Below are positions 13,855-14,077 of a stretch of DNA of 14,077 bases, in pieces. Origin of the DNA: a bacterium (lineage in GTDB: Bacteria; Actinomycetota; Acidimicrobiia; Acidimicrobiales; Bin134); assembly GCA_028820035.1 (NCBI GenBank), contig JAPPKI010000048.1:1-14077 (forward strand), given 5' to 3'. A model generated the notes under the pieces. The model saw only the letters and a list, made by a program, of their open reading frames with translations, did not search any database and was not told the DNA's origin. Numbering within the stretch: the first letter of the stretch is position 1; the number at the start of each line of letters is the position of its first letter. Made by a program: the position numbers and the translations under genes.

Positions 13855-14077
13855 ATGACTAGGCCAGAGACCGGGAAGGGTGGAGACAAGCCAAGGGGGC
13901 CCGTGCATATCACGGTCAATCGTCAAGACATCGAAATCGACGGACCACGGGACAGCGGGCTGGAGAACAAGGAGGCTGCGATTGAGCAGGGTCTGGCCAT
14001 CGATCTGGGTTTTCAGTTGGCGATGGAGACGCCGGAAGGGGAGCAGAAGATCATTGGCGACAACGATGTTGTTGAGG
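13855..14077 (+). CDS. Ubiquitin-like beta-grasp protein, multiubiquitin-family (3' truncated)
   Basis: ATG 13855, with a GAGG ribosome site 7 bases upstream; the first 74 residues are visible before the window ends. After a polar, Gly/Lys-rich leader (about 16 residues) comes a beta-grasp-like unit: strand 1 VHITVNRQDIEID, a turn GPRDSG, helix LENKEAAIEQG, strands IDLGFQLAMETPEG and EQKIIGDNDVV. The order hairpin, helix, strands ending in a GDNDVV-type acidic turn is that of bacterial multiubiquitin-family (Multi_ubiq) proteins. In related gene sets these are encoded with E1-like (ThiF), E2-like and JAB-type proteins. Here the partners, any further ubiquitin repeats and the C-terminal residue chemistry lie outside the window. 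A different beta-grasp family is the main alternative. Confidence 0.65.
   Translation, partial: MTRPETGKGGDKPRGPVHITVNRQDIEIDGPRDSGLENKEAAIEQGLAIDLGFQLAMETPEGEQKIIGDNDVVE

Noticed and set aside
1..14077. CRISPR arrays, tRNA or rRNA genes, insertion sequences, clear intrinsic terminators
   Set aside because: I saw no regularly spaced repeats, tRNA-like cloverleaf sequence, transposase, terminal inverted repeats of an IS, or GC hairpin followed by a T-run. Convergent gene pairs simply overlap.

Overview
The window is high-GC DNA with short intergenic gaps, many GTG starts and several ATGA/GTGA overlaps. With a menaquinone (vitamin K2) operon and a lipoprotein gene, this points to an actinobacterium. 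A deep lineage such as the Acidimicrobiia is my guess and is not proven by the sequence.

Positions 1-8281 hold a plus-strand gene train: a 5'-truncated NCS2-type permease carrying a C-terminal RsbW-like domain, an AMP-forming acyl-CoA synthetase with an Arg where the A10 catalytic Lys is expected, a small MerR-like helix-turn-helix protein, then menF, menD, menH and menC. The men enzymes take chorismate to o-succinylbenzoate. menB and a clear menE are not in the window. Three successive junctions (MerR-like/menF/menD/menH) are ATGA overlaps, and the other internal overlaps are 16-29 bases.

Positions 8278-10298 hold a small lipoprotein gene and an SRPBCC-fold gene on the minus strand, joined by a GTGA overlap. 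They are head-to-head with an MFS exporter gene on the plus strand.

From about 10,282 onward the DNA looks accessory. It is less GC-rich, and the genes are of defence and mobile-island types. There is a two-gene minus-strand module resembling a type IV (AbiEi/AbiEii) toxin-antitoxin pair. Its promoter is embedded in a symmetric array of four TGTTTC/GAAACA half-sites. Next come a 63-residue plus-strand protein, an interrupted reading frame coupled to it, and an XRE repressor-ImmA/IrrE metalloprotease pair on the minus strand. Divergent from that pair, and cut by the window end, is a gene whose first 74 residues look like a beta-grasp ubiquitin-like (multiubiquitin-family) protein.

That last gene is the most exciting item. 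It probably opens a bacterial ubiquitin-like conjugation operon whose E1/E2/JAB genes would lie just past the right edge, possibly controlled by the adjacent repressor-protease pair through a shared palindromic intergenic region. This is inference: only the first 74 residues are visible.
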